Translations under genes and position numbers: made by a program
Assembly: GCA_947507735.1 (NCBI GenBank)
Contig: CANNRA010000002.1
Coordinates: 1 to 33,000, forward strand
Source of the DNA: Actinomycetota bacterium
Lineage (GTDB): Bacteria > Actinomycetota > Thermoleophilia > Gaiellales > Gaiellaceae
Reading direction: 5' to 3'
DNA: 33,000 nt
The notes under the pieces: generated by a model
Databases searched by the model: none
What the model was told of the DNA's origin: nothing
Seen by the model: the letters and a program-made list of their open reading frames with translations, nothing else
Shown here: positions 15,906 through 23,720 of the stretch, piece after piece
Layout: every line of letters begins with the position of its first letter
Numbering within the stretch: the stretch's first letter is position 1

Positions 15906-17395
15906 CCAGGCCGCCGGTGCTGCGTCGACGCCGGCTGGCAGCGCTGCTGGCGGGCGCGGCGCTGCTTGCCCTGCTCACAGCCGCCGCCGCGACGGCTGCT
16001 GCTGGCCCCTGGGCGACTGCGAACGGCACCGTCACGAGCACCCGTGCCCTCGCGGCCACCACGATCTCGTCGAGCACGGTCGGCGGCCTGCGGGTGCGCT
16101 GGCGCTTCGCCCTGAATCCACGGCGCGGCTCCGGCTTCGGCGCCATCACCGCCAACCCGGTGCTGCGGGGGGATACCGTCTACATCCAGGACTCGTCCTC
16201 GAGCGTCTACGCCCTGGACGTGCGTACGGGCCGCCCGCGCTGGCAGGTCACGCTGGCTGCGCCGAACGACGGCCCCAATGGCCTCTCGGTCGTTGGCTCG
16301 ACCCTCTACGCCGCCACCGACACGACGGCGTTCGCCCTCGATGCGCGCACCGGCCGCAGACTCTGGTCGCACCTGCTCGTCCGCCCGGACGAGCAGTTCG
16401 TCGGCGTTACCCCGGTTATCGACCGCGGCCGCGTCTATGTGAGCACGCAGGGCTTCCCGCCGGGCGGGCGGGGGGCGCTCTACGCGCTGTCGGCCCGCAC
16501 GGGTAAGACCGTCTGGCGCTTCGAAACGATCAAGGAGCCCTGGCCGACGGCGCAGGCCGGCGGCGGCGGCCTCTGGTACCCGGTCAGCGTGGACGAGAGC
16601 GGCAACGTCTACGCCGGCGTCGCCAACCCGGGGCCGTGGGGCGGCACGAAGCAGCTGCCGAACGGCGCCGCCTTCGCCGGGCCCGCGCTCTACACCGACT
16701 CGCTGATCGTCCTGGCCGGGGCGAGCGGCAAGCTGCTCTGGCACGACCAGGTGACGCGCCACGACGTGCGCGACTACGACTTCCAGACCTCGCCGATCCT
16801 CGCCACGCTGGGCGGGCGCAAGCTCGTCTTCGGCGCGGGCAAGGCCGGTCGCGTCATCGCCTGGGATCGCGTCACGCACGCCCGTGTCTGGGCGCAGGCG
16901 GTCGGGACGCACGCCCACGACCTCGGCCCGCTCCCGCCGACGCCGACCCGCGTCTGCCCCGGGCTGCTGGGCGGCGTCGAGACGCCGATGGCCTTCGCGG
17001 CGGGCCGCCTCTTCGTCCCGGTGGTCGAGCTGTGCATGGACGAGAGCGCGGTCACCTCGCCCAGCGCGTTCAAGCGCTCGCCGGTGGAGGCGAAGGGCGC
17101 GGTCTACGCGCTTGACGCCGCGACGGGCCGCATCGCCTGGCAGCGCCGGCTCGGCTCGGCCGCCTTCGCCTGCGCCACGGTCGCCCGCGATGTCGTCTTC
17201 GTGCCGACCTACGACGGCACGGTCGAGGCGTTCTCCACCGCCGACGGGCGCACGCTCTGGCGAACGCGCCTCCGGGCCGGCAGCAACGCCTGCCCGGCCG
17301 TCGGCAGCGACCTGCTCGTTGTCGCGGCCGGCGCCCCGCATCCCGCCTTTCCCCAGCCGCTGGCCGAGGTCATCGCGTTTGAAACATATCGTTAG
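15893..17395 (+). CDS. Exported PQQ-type beta-propeller protein
   Basis: A 500-residue protein with a signal peptide (RRRR followed by a long Ala/Leu core, cleavage expected near residue 37). About seven to eight propeller blades show YALDxxTGxxxW-type repeats: VYALDVRTGRPRWQV, FALDARTGRRLWS, LYALSARTGKTVWRF, IAWDRVTHARVW and VYALDAATGRIAW. A HDVRDYDFQTSPIL segment resembles the HDxWDxD active-site loop of PQQ dehydrogenases, with Trp replaced by Arg. It may be a divergent quinoprotein or a non-catalytic propeller. The GTG start at 15893 overlaps aceE by 13 nt, with GGAGG at 15878-15882. An alternative GTG at 15917 would still give a signal peptide. Substrate is unknown. Confidence 0.88.
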   Translation: MDGLARPPVLRRRRLAALLAGAALLALLTAAAATAAAGPWATANGTVTSTRALAATTISSSTVGGLRVRWRFALNPRRGSGFGAITANPVLRGDTVYIQDSSSSVYALDVRTGRPRWQVTLAAPNDGPNGLSVVGSTLYAATDTTAFALDARTGRRLWSHLLVRPDEQFVGVTPVIDRGRVYVSTQGFPPGGRGALYALSARTGKTVWRFETIKEPWPTAQAGGGGLWYPVSVDESGNVYAGVANPGPWGGTKQLPNGAAFAGPALYTDSLIVLAGASGKLLWHDQVTRHDVRDYDFQTSPILATLGGRKLVFGAGKAGRVIAWDRVTHARVWAQAVGTHAHDLGPLPPTPTRVCPGLLGGVETPMAFAAGRLFVPVVELCMDESAVTSPSAFKRSPVEAKGAVYALDAATGRIAWQRRLGSAAFACATVARDVVFVPTYDGTVEAFSTADGRTLWRTRLRAGSNACPAVGSDLLVVAAGAPHPAFPQPLAEVIAFETYR

Positions 17396-17415
17396 CCCGC
17401 AGCGGCGGTTCATGC

Positions 17416-17468
17416 CGGAGAGCACTGTGCCCGCAAGCCCGCTCCGGGACAGGGGTTGCGGCTCTCCG
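17416..17468 (+). other. Extended two-part RNA hairpin after the propeller gene
   Basis: CGGAGAGC (17416-17423) pairs perfectly with GCTCTCCG (17461-17468). Inside it CGCAA (17432-17436) pairs with TTGCG (17456-17460), and CCC (17438-17440) with GGG (17453-17455) after a one-base bulge. That is 16 pairs in total with an 8-nt asymmetric internal loop. It begins 20 nt after the propeller stop codon. No T-run follows, so it could be a 3'-end stabiliser, a factor-dependent terminator or a leader structure for the dehydrogenase gene. Confidence 0.45.
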
Positions 17469-17527
17469 CGCAAATGCATTGTCGCTCTGGCTCGGTTGGG
17501 GTTTCGCAGGAAGTTGTTACCGCCCTC

Positions 17528-17556
17528 TTGCGCAGCGTTCACCGGGATGCAATAGT
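17528..17556 (+). promoter_or_regulatory. Candidate promoter of the PQQ dehydrogenase gene
   Basis: TTGCGC (17528-17533), 17 bp, then AATAGT (17551-17556) is a modest match to housekeeping -35/-10 elements. It would give a leader of about 75-80 nt. The 245-nt gap 17396-17640 holds this, the hairpin at its start and the ribosome site at its end. I see no small gene in it. Confidence 0.25.
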
Positions 17557-17640
17557 TCCGCCTGTTATCTCGCCGCTCGCCTGGTGATCGCCCACGGTCG
17601 CACCAGGATTTTGGCGGGGATCTCGATAGGGAGGATCTGG

Positions 17641-19689
17641 ATGCACCGCTTTCGCTGGGCCAAAGCACTGGCCTGCCTCGGACTCGTAGTAGGAGCCGGC
17701 GTCGTTGCGACGACCGCCTCTTCCTCGAGCGGGGCCAAGAAGGTCATCACACCCTCACCGGTGTGGACCGCTGCACAGCTCAACGCGCCGGCCGGCGACA
17801 ACTGGCTGAACTACTTCGGCCCGCTGGACGGCTCGCGCTACTCGTCGCTGAATCAGATCACGACGAGCAACGTGAGCACCCTCAAGGAGCTGTGGCACAT
17901 GAGCCTCGGCGCCTGCACCGCGGCGCTCATTGCCGGCGACCCGGTCATCCCCGGCGCTCCGCGCGGTGCCACGAACAACCCGACGAACTGCGGTTCGACG
18001 GAGGCCAACCCGACGGTTGTGGACGGCGTGCTCTACACGACCGGCCCGCCGCAGGGTGAGGTCTGGGCAATCGATGCAGCCACTGGCAAGCAGATCTGGA
18101 AGTGGACGCCCTCCTACGCCGGTCAGGTGCTGAACAGCGGCGCCATCTTCACGCCCGGTTCGGGTGGTCGTCGCGCCGGCGTCGCCGTCGCTGAGGGCAA
18201 GGTCTTCGTTGGCCTCGGTGATGGTCGTCTCGTCGCTCTCGATCAGCGCAGCGGCAAGCAGGTCTGGGAGACGGCAGTCGGCTCCTACAAGAACAACGCG
18301 AAGATCTCGACCGCTCCGATCTACGCGAACGGCATGATCCTCGTCGGTGACGGCTCTGGTGACTCGGGGGGCAACAGCCCGTCGATGCAGGCCTTCCGCG
18401 CCGCCAACGGCGGTCGCATCTGGGCCTGGAGCCCCATCCCGTCCCCGGGCCAGCCCGGCTACGAGACGTGGACGAACGACGGCAAGGGCGGCAACGGTTC
18501 GACGCTGTACGGCGGCGGCTCCTTCTGGGAGTCCCCCATCATCGACACCGCTCGCAAGCTCCTGATCGTCGGCACGGGTAACCCGGAGCCGTGGAACTCG
18601 CGCGGCCCCGGCATGAACCTGTACACGGACTCGATCGTTGCGCTCGACCTCTACTCGGGTCAGCTCAAGTGGTACTTCCAGGTTGCACATCACGACCTGT
18701 GGGACTCGGACCTGCCGAACAACGGCGTCCTGTTCGACGGCACGTACAAGATCGGCGGCAAGATGGTCAAGCGCCCCGGTGTTGCGTACGTGAACAAGGT
18801 CGGTATGACGTTCATCCTCGACCGCGAGACGGGCAAGCCGCTCATCCCGGTCGACGAGGTCCCGGTGCCGCAGTCCACTGCTGACGGCGTCAACACCTGG
18901 CCGACGCAGCCCGTTCCGCGCACGTCCAACGTGCTCTTCAACCCGGGCGGGTACCGCAACAACAGCAAGTACAACACGGGTGTCAACTCCGGCATCCCCT
19001 GCACCACGCCGGACGCTCTCACGAGCCTCGGCATCCCGTACGCCACGGCGACTGCGCCTGACGGCAAGCCGTACAAGCTCGGTTGCTCGTACGACCCGTA
19101 CGACACGACCCAGTACGTCGTGACGCCCTTCGAGAACATGGACTGGCCGGCGAGCTCCTACAGCCCGCAGAACAAGACCATGATCACGTGCGGTGTCTCG
19201 GGTCGTGCCACGGCATTCGAGCAGATCCCGGCCGCCTCGCAGGTTGCGAGTCAGTTCGGCGGTCTCGGTGCTAACCGGCTTGGCGTCGGTGACGGCTCCA
19301 CCCCGAACAGCAACTTCGGCAACTTCGCCGCTCTGAACCTGGAGACCGGCAAGCTGAAGTGGTGGCAGCGCTGGCAGGCCATCTGCTACTCCGGCTCGAT
19401 GAACACCGCCGGCGGCCTGACGTTCGTCGGTCACTACGGCACCGCTGATGGCGCCAAGGGTGACGGCTACCTCGCCGCCGTCGACACCAAGACGGGCAAG
19501 GAGCTGTGGAAGTCCGCGACCATGCCGTACCCGGTCGCTGCTGCCCCGGTCACCTACACCGTCGGTGGCAAGCAGTACGTCACCGTGCAGGTCGGCGGTG
19601 CTGCTCACAACGACGTGACCCGCCCGTACGGTCTCCTCGACGCACGTCGCGTCCGCGGTGACTACGTCTACACGTTCGTTCTTCCGTAG
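17641..19689 (+). CDS. PQQ-dependent alcohol/sugar dehydrogenase (quinoprotein)
   Basis: A 682-residue exported quinoprotein. The ATG follows AGGGAGG (17628-17634) by 6 nt, and a signal peptide covers roughly residues 1-32. It has the eight-bladed propeller of PQQ dehydrogenases. Candidate active-site residues are Glu297 (FWESP), Asn314 (GTGNPEPW) and Asp355 in HHDLWDSD. The Asp at +2 (357) is the extra carboxylate found in lanthanide-type alcohol dehydrogenases, but membrane glucose dehydrogenases also have HHDLWDxD, so metal and substrate stay open. No vicinal Cys pair of the methanol-dehydrogenase type is seen and there is no fused heme domain. The separate di-heme cytochrome gene downstream is the likely electron acceptor. 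Codons are richer in GGT, GCT and GTT than in neighbours, consistent with high expression. No pqq biosynthesis genes are in view. Confidence 0.95.
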   Translation: MHRFRWAKALACLGLVVGAGVVATTASSSSGAKKVITPSPVWTAAQLNAPAGDNWLNYFGPLDGSRYSSLNQITTSNVSTLKELWHMSLGACTAALIAGDPVIPGAPRGATNNPTNCGSTEANPTVVDGVLYTTGPPQGEVWAIDAATGKQIWKWTPSYAGQVLNSGAIFTPGSGGRRAGVAVAEGKVFVGLGDGRLVALDQRSGKQVWETAVGSYKNNAKISTAPIYANGMILVGDGSGDSGGNSPSMQAFRAANGGRIWAWSPIPSPGQPGYETWTNDGKGGNGSTLYGGGSFWESPIIDTARKLLIVGTGNPEPWNSRGPGMNLYTDSIVALDLYSGQLKWYFQVAHHDLWDSDLPNNGVLFDGTYKIGGKMVKRPGVAYVNKVGMTFILDRETGKPLIPVDEVPVPQSTADGVNTWPTQPVPRTSNVLFNPGGYRNNSKYNTGVNSGIPCTTPDALTSLGIPYATATAPDGKPYKLGCSYDPYDTTQYVVTPFENMDWPASSYSPQNKTMITCGVSGRATAFEQIPAASQVASQFGGLGANRLGVGDGSTPNSNFGNFAALNLETGKLKWWQRWQAICYSGSMNTAGGLTFVGHYGTADGAKGDGYLAAVDTKTGKELWKSATMPYPVAAAPVTYTVGGKQYVTVQVGGAAHNDVTRPYGLLDARRVRGDYVYTFVLP

Positions 19690-19706
19690 CGAACTGATGT
19701 GAGTGA

Positions 19707-19742
19707 GGGCGGCGGCCGCAGCGATGCGGCCGCCGCCCTTTT
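19707..19742 (+). terminator. Strong intrinsic terminator after the PQQ dehydrogenase
   Basis: A perfect 14-bp GC-rich stem (19707-19720 with 19725-19738) closes a GCGA tetraloop and is followed by TTTT (19739-19742). It begins 17 nt after the stop codon, so the cytochrome gene downstream probably has its own promoter or depends on read-through. Confidence 0.93.
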
Positions 19743-19829
19743 CTCGTTGTGGCCCCGTTGCGATCGTGATAGAAATCGAGGATCGTGCAGGGTGGTCACG
19801 GCAAGCTGTTCCTCGAACCAGGAGAAATG

Positions 19830-20522
19830 ATGCGCAGGGTTGTTGAGATTCGGACACTTCTGGCGACGATGGTCGCGTTGGCCGTAGCTGTCGCACTCGC
19901 CGGTTCGGCCGGTGCTGCTCCGAAGGCCGTTGATCCCGGTCTGACCGTCTTCAAGAGCGCCAGTTGTGGTGCCTGCCACACGCTTGCCGCTGGCGGTGGT
20001 GCGGGCAAGGTCGGCCCGAGCCTCGACAAGACCAAGCCGACGGCCGCTCTCGTGATCTCGCGTGTCACGAACGGCAAGGGCGTCATGCCCTCGTTCAAGA
20101 CGCGCCTCAAGGCTGCCCAGATCAAGGCTGTCGCCGCGTACGTGACCTCGGTCGCCGGCAAGAAGGTCGCGGCTCCGGCCAAGACCACGACGCCCGCCAA
20201 GACCACGGCGCCGGCCACCACCGCCGCTTCGACGCCCACCCCGGCGCCTGCTGCAGCTGGCCCCGAGACGCTCAAGGGCGACCCGGCCGCCGGTGCCGCC
20301 GTGTTCACGTCCGCCGGCTGCGGCTCCTGCCACACGCTCGCCGCTGCCGGTGCCACGGGTTCCGTTGGCCCGAGCCTCGACGGGCGCAAGCCGACGCAGG
20401 GCGTGATCACGTCTGTCGTTCAGTCCGGCGCCGTTGCCGGTGGTTCGCAGATGCCGGCGTTCAACCTGAGCGCCACGGATCTCGCGAACCTCGCTGCGTA
20501 CGTCTACAAGTCGACGCACTGA
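19830..20522 (+). CDS. Exported di-heme cytochrome c
   Basis: A 230-residue protein with a signal peptide (MRRVVEIRTLL..., cleavage near residue 29). Two cytochrome-c domains are joined by a Thr/Pro/Ala-rich linker (about 112-145). Heme site 1 is CGACH (46-50) with axial Met86 in GVMPSF. Heme site 2 is CGSCH (164-168) with Met208 in SQMPAF. The halves are related (VGPSLD, KPT, MPxF, LAAYV), so it arose by internal duplication. Of two adjacent ATGs, the second (19830) sits 5 nt after AGGAG and is preferred. It probably accepts electrons from the PQQ dehydrogenase upstream and passes them to a terminal oxidase (inference). Codon use is similar to the dehydrogenase. Confidence 0.95.
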   Translation: MRRVVEIRTLLATMVALAVAVALAGSAGAAPKAVDPGLTVFKSASCGACHTLAAGGGAGKVGPSLDKTKPTAALVISRVTNGKGVMPSFKTRLKAAQIKAVAAYVTSVAGKKVAAPAKTTTPAKTTAPATTAASTPTPAPAAAGPETLKGDPAAGAAVFTSAGCGSCHTLAAAGATGSVGPSLDGRKPTQGVITSVVQSGAVAGGSQMPAFNLSATDLANLAAYVYKSTH

Positions 20523-20577
20523 CCGTGTGATCCGCTCCTGCCCCCTCACGGGTGGCCGGAGCCGGACGAAGTGACTC

Positions 20578-20615
20578 GGAGGGCGGGGCGCCAGGCGCCC
20601 CGCCCTCCGGCGTTT
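20578..20615 (+). terminator. Strong intrinsic terminator after the di-heme cytochrome
   Basis: Arms at 20578-20592 and 20594-20608 are perfectly complementary over 15 bases, with effectively a 13-bp stem and small loop. TTTT follows at 20612-20615. It lies 55 nt after the cytochrome stop. The rest of the gap to 20758 shows no gene or clear element. Confidence 0.9.
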
Positions 20616-20758
20616 TGGGGCCGCACGGCGCGGCTCTCCGCAGCCTGGAGGCCCGAGCCGCTTCGCGCGAGGGCCGTTGGGCCAGCAAGCTGCCGCGTGC
20701 CCGCAGAGAGGCTCTCAGTGGCCCTCAAGACGGATCGAGCAGCTAGCCTGAGGGCGCG

Positions 20759-21112
20759 ATGAAAAAAGAGCTTGAGTTCTTCGACGTGTCAGCCCTGCCC
20801 TGGGAGCCAGTTCCTGGCTTCGCCGGGCTCGAGCAGAAGATCCTTGCCGGAGACAAGACCTCGGCGGACGTGAGCCGGCTCGCGCGGATGGCTGCAGAGG
20901 CCGACTTCGACGAGCCGCTTGTCCATGATTTCTGGGAGGAGATCTGGATCCTCGAGGGTTCGGTCCACGACAAGCGCACCGGGCTCACGTATACGGCGGG
21001 CATGTACGCCTGCCACCCGCCCGGGATGGTGCACGGGCCGTTCGCGAGCACCGAGGGTTGCCTCATGTTCGAGGTGCGCTACACCGACCCGCACAACCGC
21101 CAGCCGCGCTAG
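20759..21112 (+). CDS. Single-domain cupin (ChrR-like)
   Basis: A 117-residue single beta-barrel. Motif 1 is in HDFWEEIWILEGSV (His and Glu metal ligands) and motif 2 in CHPPGMVHGPF (His). It resembles the cupin domain of ChrR-type zinc anti-sigma factors without the sigma-binding N-terminus. A metal-binding or small-molecule role is likely, but the substrate is unknown. The ATG is preceded by a weak AGGG. It converges with the larger cupin gene, leaving 12 nt between them, and the two share the WEExxxLxG core and HGPxA motif, so they may be functionally linked. Confidence 0.85.
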   Translation: MKKELEFFDVSALPWEPVPGFAGLEQKILAGDKTSADVSRLARMAAEADFDEPLVHDFWEEIWILEGSVHDKRTGLTYTAGMYACHPPGMVHGPFASTEGCLMFEVRYTDPHNRQPR

Positions 21113-21124
21113 AGCGCTCGGCGC

Positions 21125-22036
21125 CTACGGCCGCGAGCGCGGATCGCCGGGGCAGGCGCGCTCGTGCATGGCGGCCAGCTCGCCTGGACGGTCGCTCCAG
21201 CGCTGCGTCTCCAGCGTTCTGTCGAAGAGCGACTCCGTGTCCAGGTAGTGAGCCATCGCCTCCTGCGAGCCGGGCAGCGAGGTGTACGCCGTCGGCTGGG
21301 GGTTGAGGCCGTGGCAGACCATCACCGAGCTGCGCTGCGTCGCATACGGGCCGTGCTCGATCCCGGCCGGATTGCCCAGCACGGTGCCTGCGTAGCCGAC
21401 CCCGCGGTTCGGCATCACCAGATCGCCCGAGAGAAAGATCAGCTCTTCCCAGGACTCCTCGTGGTACTCGTGTTCCGGGGAGGTGTACCCGGGCAGGATC
21501 AGCACCAGCCGCAACATGCCGCCCGGCCCGCCGTGGACGTGCCCGCTGGTGACATCCGGGACGCGCAGCGACTTGTACATCAGCCCGTGCCGCTGGTCGG
21601 CGGCCTGGATGAACGGCGTCCAGTCGGTCGACCACGTCTTCGCGGTGTGCAACTGGCCCCCGTAGCAGTGTGCGGCGGTGAGCTCGGGGTTGTAGAAGAG
21701 CAGAACCTGGGCGCCGCCCGCCGATGCCAGCTCGACGGTGCCGCACCCGGGCGAGATCGCGATGAACCCGCCCGAGCCGTGCCGCTCACCCTCGACGCTG
21801 AGGTCGCCCTCGATGACCAGAAACTCGAGCGTCGCCTCCTCGGAGGGCTGGCTCAGGCTCCACCCTGCCGGCAGCTGCAGCATCAACGTCGCGCTGCCAG
21901 CTGTCCCCGCAGCCTTGCTGATCAGGCGTGAGTCGACCCCGAACGCCGCGCGGATGTCGCGCTGGACGCCCCAGCCGAGCTCCTGCAGGTTGAACCACTG
22001 CACCTCATCGCGCTTCCACTTCGGGTTCCTGACCAT
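21125..22036 (-). CDS. Bicupin (DUF4437/ChrR-like) protein
   Basis: A 303-residue protein with two cupin barrels. The first is at about 30-140, with EFLVIEGDLSV and a degenerate set of ligands. The second is at about 165-265, with HEYHEESWEELIFLSGDL and GIEHGPYATQ, which retain His/Glu ligands. ATG 22036 (MVRNPKWKRD) is chosen because the extra residues upstream are unlike the family. The second barrel is related to the single cupin encoded convergently next door. It is a probable cytoplasmic metal-dependent cupin of unknown substrate. Confidence 0.85.
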   Translation of the reverse strand: MVRNPKWKRDEVQWFNLQELGWGVQRDIRAAFGVDSRLISKAAGTAGSATLMLQLPAGWSLSQPSEEATLEFLVIEGDLSVEGERHGSGGFIAISPGCGTVELASAGGAQVLLFYNPELTAAHCYGGQLHTAKTWSTDWTPFIQAADQRHGLMYKSLRVPDVTSGHVHGGPGGMLRLVLILPGYTSPEHEYHEESWEELIFLSGDLVMPNRGVGYAGTVLGNPAGIEHGPYATQRSSVMVCHGLNPQPTAYTSLPGSQEAMAHYLDTESLFDRTLETQRWSDRPGELAAMHERACPGDPRSRP

Positions 22037-22069
22037 CGCGGCATCTTCACAGAGACGGGGGCGCATCGC

Positions 22070-23131
22070 ATGGAACCCCGGAGCGGCTCATTCAGTCATC
22101 CTGTCGACCAACTCAGAGTCACTCTTCTGAGTATTAACTTGCCGGGCCGCGTGGCCGACTACGACGGTGTGTCAAACTCGGGATCAGCAACCGTGCTCGG
22201 TAACGGCTCCGCTCGGAGTCATGCCCCTTTGCCCACACCGGAGCTCCCGGGCGCCGACCAGGTTGAGACTCCCAAAGCGCAGGCTGGTCGCGGAGAGGTC
22301 GTTGGGCAGAAGCCGCCCGGCAGAACCGAGCGGTTCCTGAAATCCCCGGTTATCCCGGTCACGATTCTTGGTGGCTGCATCGTTGCGGCAGCCGTGTTCC
22401 AGGCGACAGCAGAGGTTGCAGTGGTCGTTCTGGCCAGTGTGGCTCTGGCCTTCTGGCTGGCAGCGATCGTCGTTGCCGATCGGATCGGCCAGCACAAGCA
22501 GCGCATTGGCTGGCCCTGGGGTTTGCTGCTTGGTGGAGTTGGCGTGATCGTTCTCTACCTCCTCCCGAGTCGGGCCCCCGTCAACGGGGAGCCTGCTCCG
22601 AGCGCACCGAAGCTGAAGAAGGATCAGGCACCAGCAAACGGCTCGTCAGCTCCTCCGAGCGAGGAGCGGGTCAGTAGCAGCCGCAGCGAAAGCCTGATCC
22701 GCCGCCTCGAGCACCAGGTGCAGCAGGTGCTGCAGCGGGATCCTCTGTCCGATCCTCATTTCCATCAGTACACCTACGCAGGGCTGCTCTCGGCGATGAG
22801 CAAGGCCGAGCGCGACACGGCCGCCCTGCTGATGGCAGTTCGCACCGTGGCCGCGAAGTGGCCGGAGTCTCCGGTTGCGACGCTGGTCAGCGATCGTGAT
22901 GGGCAAGGCGCCGCCGGCGTCACCCCGGGCACGCAGTCGCAGTCGAGAGCAGCGGAGAGCCAGCCGCTGGTCGAGGATCCCGGAGGGCTTCTGCGCCAGC
23001 GCCTCATCGTTGGCGAGATCACGGTGAACGACTACCGGGAAATCAGCAGTGCAATCGCCGACGCATTTCTCCTCGACCTCGACGTCAAGAACGCCATAGC
23101 GGCCGCGGAAAACAGCAAGAGCGCCGACTAG
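22070..23131 (+). CDS. Unrecognised membrane protein with cytoplasmic C-terminal region
   Basis: A 353-residue frame I do not recognise. It has a Ser/Pro/Gly-rich N-terminal ~85 residues, then three hydrophobic segments (about 95-112, 114-136, 148-166), a Pro/Ala/Lys-rich linker, a coiled-coil-like helix (LIRRLEHQVQQVLQ) and a C-terminal helix pair. The final LLRQRLIVGEITVNDYREI weakly resembles a SHOCT motif. DNA here is clearly less GC-rich than its neighbours, with less G/C bias at third positions, suggesting acquisition. The start is uncertain: ATG 22070 has no good ribosome site, and an operator-like inverted repeat lies inside the first 25 codons. In-frame GTG at 22151 or 22169 is possible. 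Confidence 0.55.
   Translation: MEPRSGSFSHPVDQLRVTLLSINLPGRVADYDGVSNSGSATVLGNGSARSHAPLPTPELPGADQVETPKAQAGRGEVVGQKPPGRTERFLKSPVIPVTILGGCIVAAAVFQATAEVAVVVLASVALAFWLAAIVVADRIGQHKQRIGWPWGLLLGGVGVIVLYLLPSRAPVNGEPAPSAPKLKKDQAPANGSSAPPSEERVSSSRSESLIRRLEHQVQQVLQRDPLSDPHFHQYTYAGLLSAMSKAERDTAALLMAVRTVAAKWPESPVATLVSDRDGQGAAGVTPGTQSQSRAAESQPLVEDPGGLLRQRLIVGEITVNDYREISSAIADAFLLDLDVKNAIAAAENSKSAD
22111..22137 (+). promoter_or_regulatory. Inverted repeat plus TATTAA, possible operator/promoter
   Basis: ACTCAGA (22111-22117) and TCTGAGT (22126-22132) form a perfect 7-bp inverted repeat with an 8-nt spacer. It runs directly into TATTAA (22132-22137), a -10-like sequence. In this GC-rich genome the AT-rich combination stands out. 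If real it would place the start of the overlapping gene further downstream. Confidence 0.35.
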
Positions 23132-23294
23132 CTGGACGCCTACCCGCTGCGCCGCTACGAGCCGGACAGCGCGCTATCTCCCTGTCTTTGCCAGGCCGGA
23201 GACCCCTCTGCCTGGTCACGTTCGCCTCATCACCACCGTTGCCGGGCACGTACGAGACCCGACGCTGAGCCACACGCTGGGAAGGAAACAGGTC

Positions 23295-23600
23295 ATGACA
23301 ACGTTCGCAGGTATCGACATCTTCTGGATCGAGGTTGGGCTGTTCTGCTCCAGCGCTCTCCTGGCCTGCGGCTTCCAGTACGTGTTCGGCCCCGCCTCGG
23401 TTCCGACCTGTGGCTCGGATCGCCCGAGCCTCCTACGTAGCGCCGCGTTCGCCGTCCGCAAGGCTGTGCATCACGTGACATTCCTGTCGAGATGCGTTGC
23501 GGTTGGTATCGCCAGCGCGCTTGTCCCGCTGGGCCTGATGCTTGGCTTCCTTGGCGGTAGGCACGAGTTCGTCTCGCGCCTCAGCCACATCATCCTCTAG
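23295..23600 (+). CDS. Small two-TM membrane protein, unrecognised
   Basis: A 101-residue frame with an ATG 7 nt after GAAGGAA (23281-23287). There is one hydrophobic segment near residues 9-30 and another near 68-87, with a basic, Cys-containing loop between. No family is recognised. It lies 163 nt after the preceding unrecognised membrane protein in the same AT-richer stretch, so the two may belong together. It is followed by 120 nt without visible features before the tRNA. Confidence 0.55.
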   Translation: MTTFAGIDIFWIEVGLFCSSALLACGFQYVFGPASVPTCGSDRPSLLRSAAFAVRKAVHHVTFLSRCVAVGIASALVPLGLMLGFLGGRHEFVSRLSHIIL

Positions 23601-23720
23601 AGCCGCGACAGCCCGGCGGCTGCGCTCCCTCGCCGGAGCAGCACGTGTGGGAGCAAGTCTCTCGGCTGCCCATCTCGGTCAGGCCGGCCTGCTCGAATCC
23701 GCAGGGTTGAGACAAGAAGG

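Noticed and set aside
19758-19775. Promoter before the di-heme cytochrome (TTGCGA ... TAGAAA)
   Set aside because: The two elements are only about 6 bp apart and no properly spaced pair was found.
17755-19896. Minus-strand open frame opposite the PQQ dehydrogenase
   Set aside because: Crosses the strong terminator and is Arg/Val/Asp-rich; antisense shadow.
23686-23712. Second T-arm-like sequence (GATTCGA with CCTGC/GCAGG arms) just beyond the tRNA 3' end, possible att or tRNA remnant
   Set aside because: Loop is 8 nt, no acceptor match, and no copy of the tRNA 3' end was found further out.
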